Positions 35,087 to 35,087 of a stretch of DNA of 35,087 nt are shown one piece after another (position 1 is the stretch's first letter; each line of letters begins with the position of its first letter). Made by a program: the position numbers and the translations under genes. This DNA comes from Acidobacteriota bacterium (GTDB lineage: Bacteria; Acidobacteriota; Terriglobia; UBA7540), in contig JAKASG010000028.1 of NCBI GenBank assembly GCA_021828285.1, positions 1 through 35,087 on the forward strand, in the 5' to 3' direction. Below the pieces are notes generated by a model. It was given only the letters and a program-made list of their open reading frames with translations, did not search any database and was not told the origin of the DNA.

Positions 35087-35087
35087 T

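Overview
The window looks like a chromosomal segment of an Acidobacteriota bacterium (Terriglobia/Koribacter-like). This is inferred from the GC-rich sequence, a large secreted S53 peptidase with Ig-like repeats and a characteristic C-terminal tail, dispersed palindromes that resemble repeats I associate with that phylum, and the mix of metabolic genes. No 16S rRNA or tRNA is present to prove it. Apart from the clipped end of an IS630-type transposase at the left edge, it reads as ordinary chromosome with long, intact, mostly recognisable genes. I saw no CRISPR array, prophage or conjugative element.

Layout. 2-118: transposase remnant. 198-3696 (+): glutamate dehydrogenase and the tRNA-modification protein MnmG, separated by an 86-bp nested palindrome. 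3766-7397 (-): mitochondrial-type citrate synthase and a malic enzyme with a phosphotransacetylase-like domain, probably one unit. 7730-8284 (+): a small HD-domain protein behind a perfect TGTGA-N6-TCACA (CRP/FNR-type) site. 8346-9734 (-): a beta-CASP metallo-beta-lactamase-fold protein. 9911-11783 (-): a B12-type acyl-CoA mutase catalytic subunit and a small two-helix membrane protein. 11870-17275 (+): a secreted GH27 glycosidase and the 1,256-residue S53 peptidase. 17362-20702: an unknown conserved-looking protein (-), then lexA and an unusual glmU (+) that continues in frame into a STAS domain. 20744-23552 (-): arsM, a class A beta-lactamase-like protein lacking the usual deacylating residues, and a ThiF/MoeB-type E1 protein. 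23674-24384 (+): pcm.

24406-33901 (-) is a complete phosphate-starvation locus read in the order phoB, phoR, outer-membrane porin, pstS, pstC, pstA, pstB, phoU. Three copies of TGTTACA spaced exactly 11 bp lie just before pstS and look like a PHO box. A weaker 11-bp pair lies before the porin gene. PhoR/PhoB sense and transmit phosphate limitation, the porin and PstS/C/A/B bring phosphate across the two membranes, and PhoU links the transporter to the kinase. Internal hairpins after pstS and pstA probably set different expression levels within the locus. An AI-2E-family membrane protein is transcribed divergently from phoB to the right edge.

The most interesting observations are the GlmU-STAS fusion, which suggests partner-switch-like control of UDP-GlcNAc synthesis, the twin-helix Arg-rich Cys-Gly tail of the S53 peptidase, the triple PHO box, the perfect CRP-type site, and recurrent extended -10 promoters (TGn-TAnnnT).
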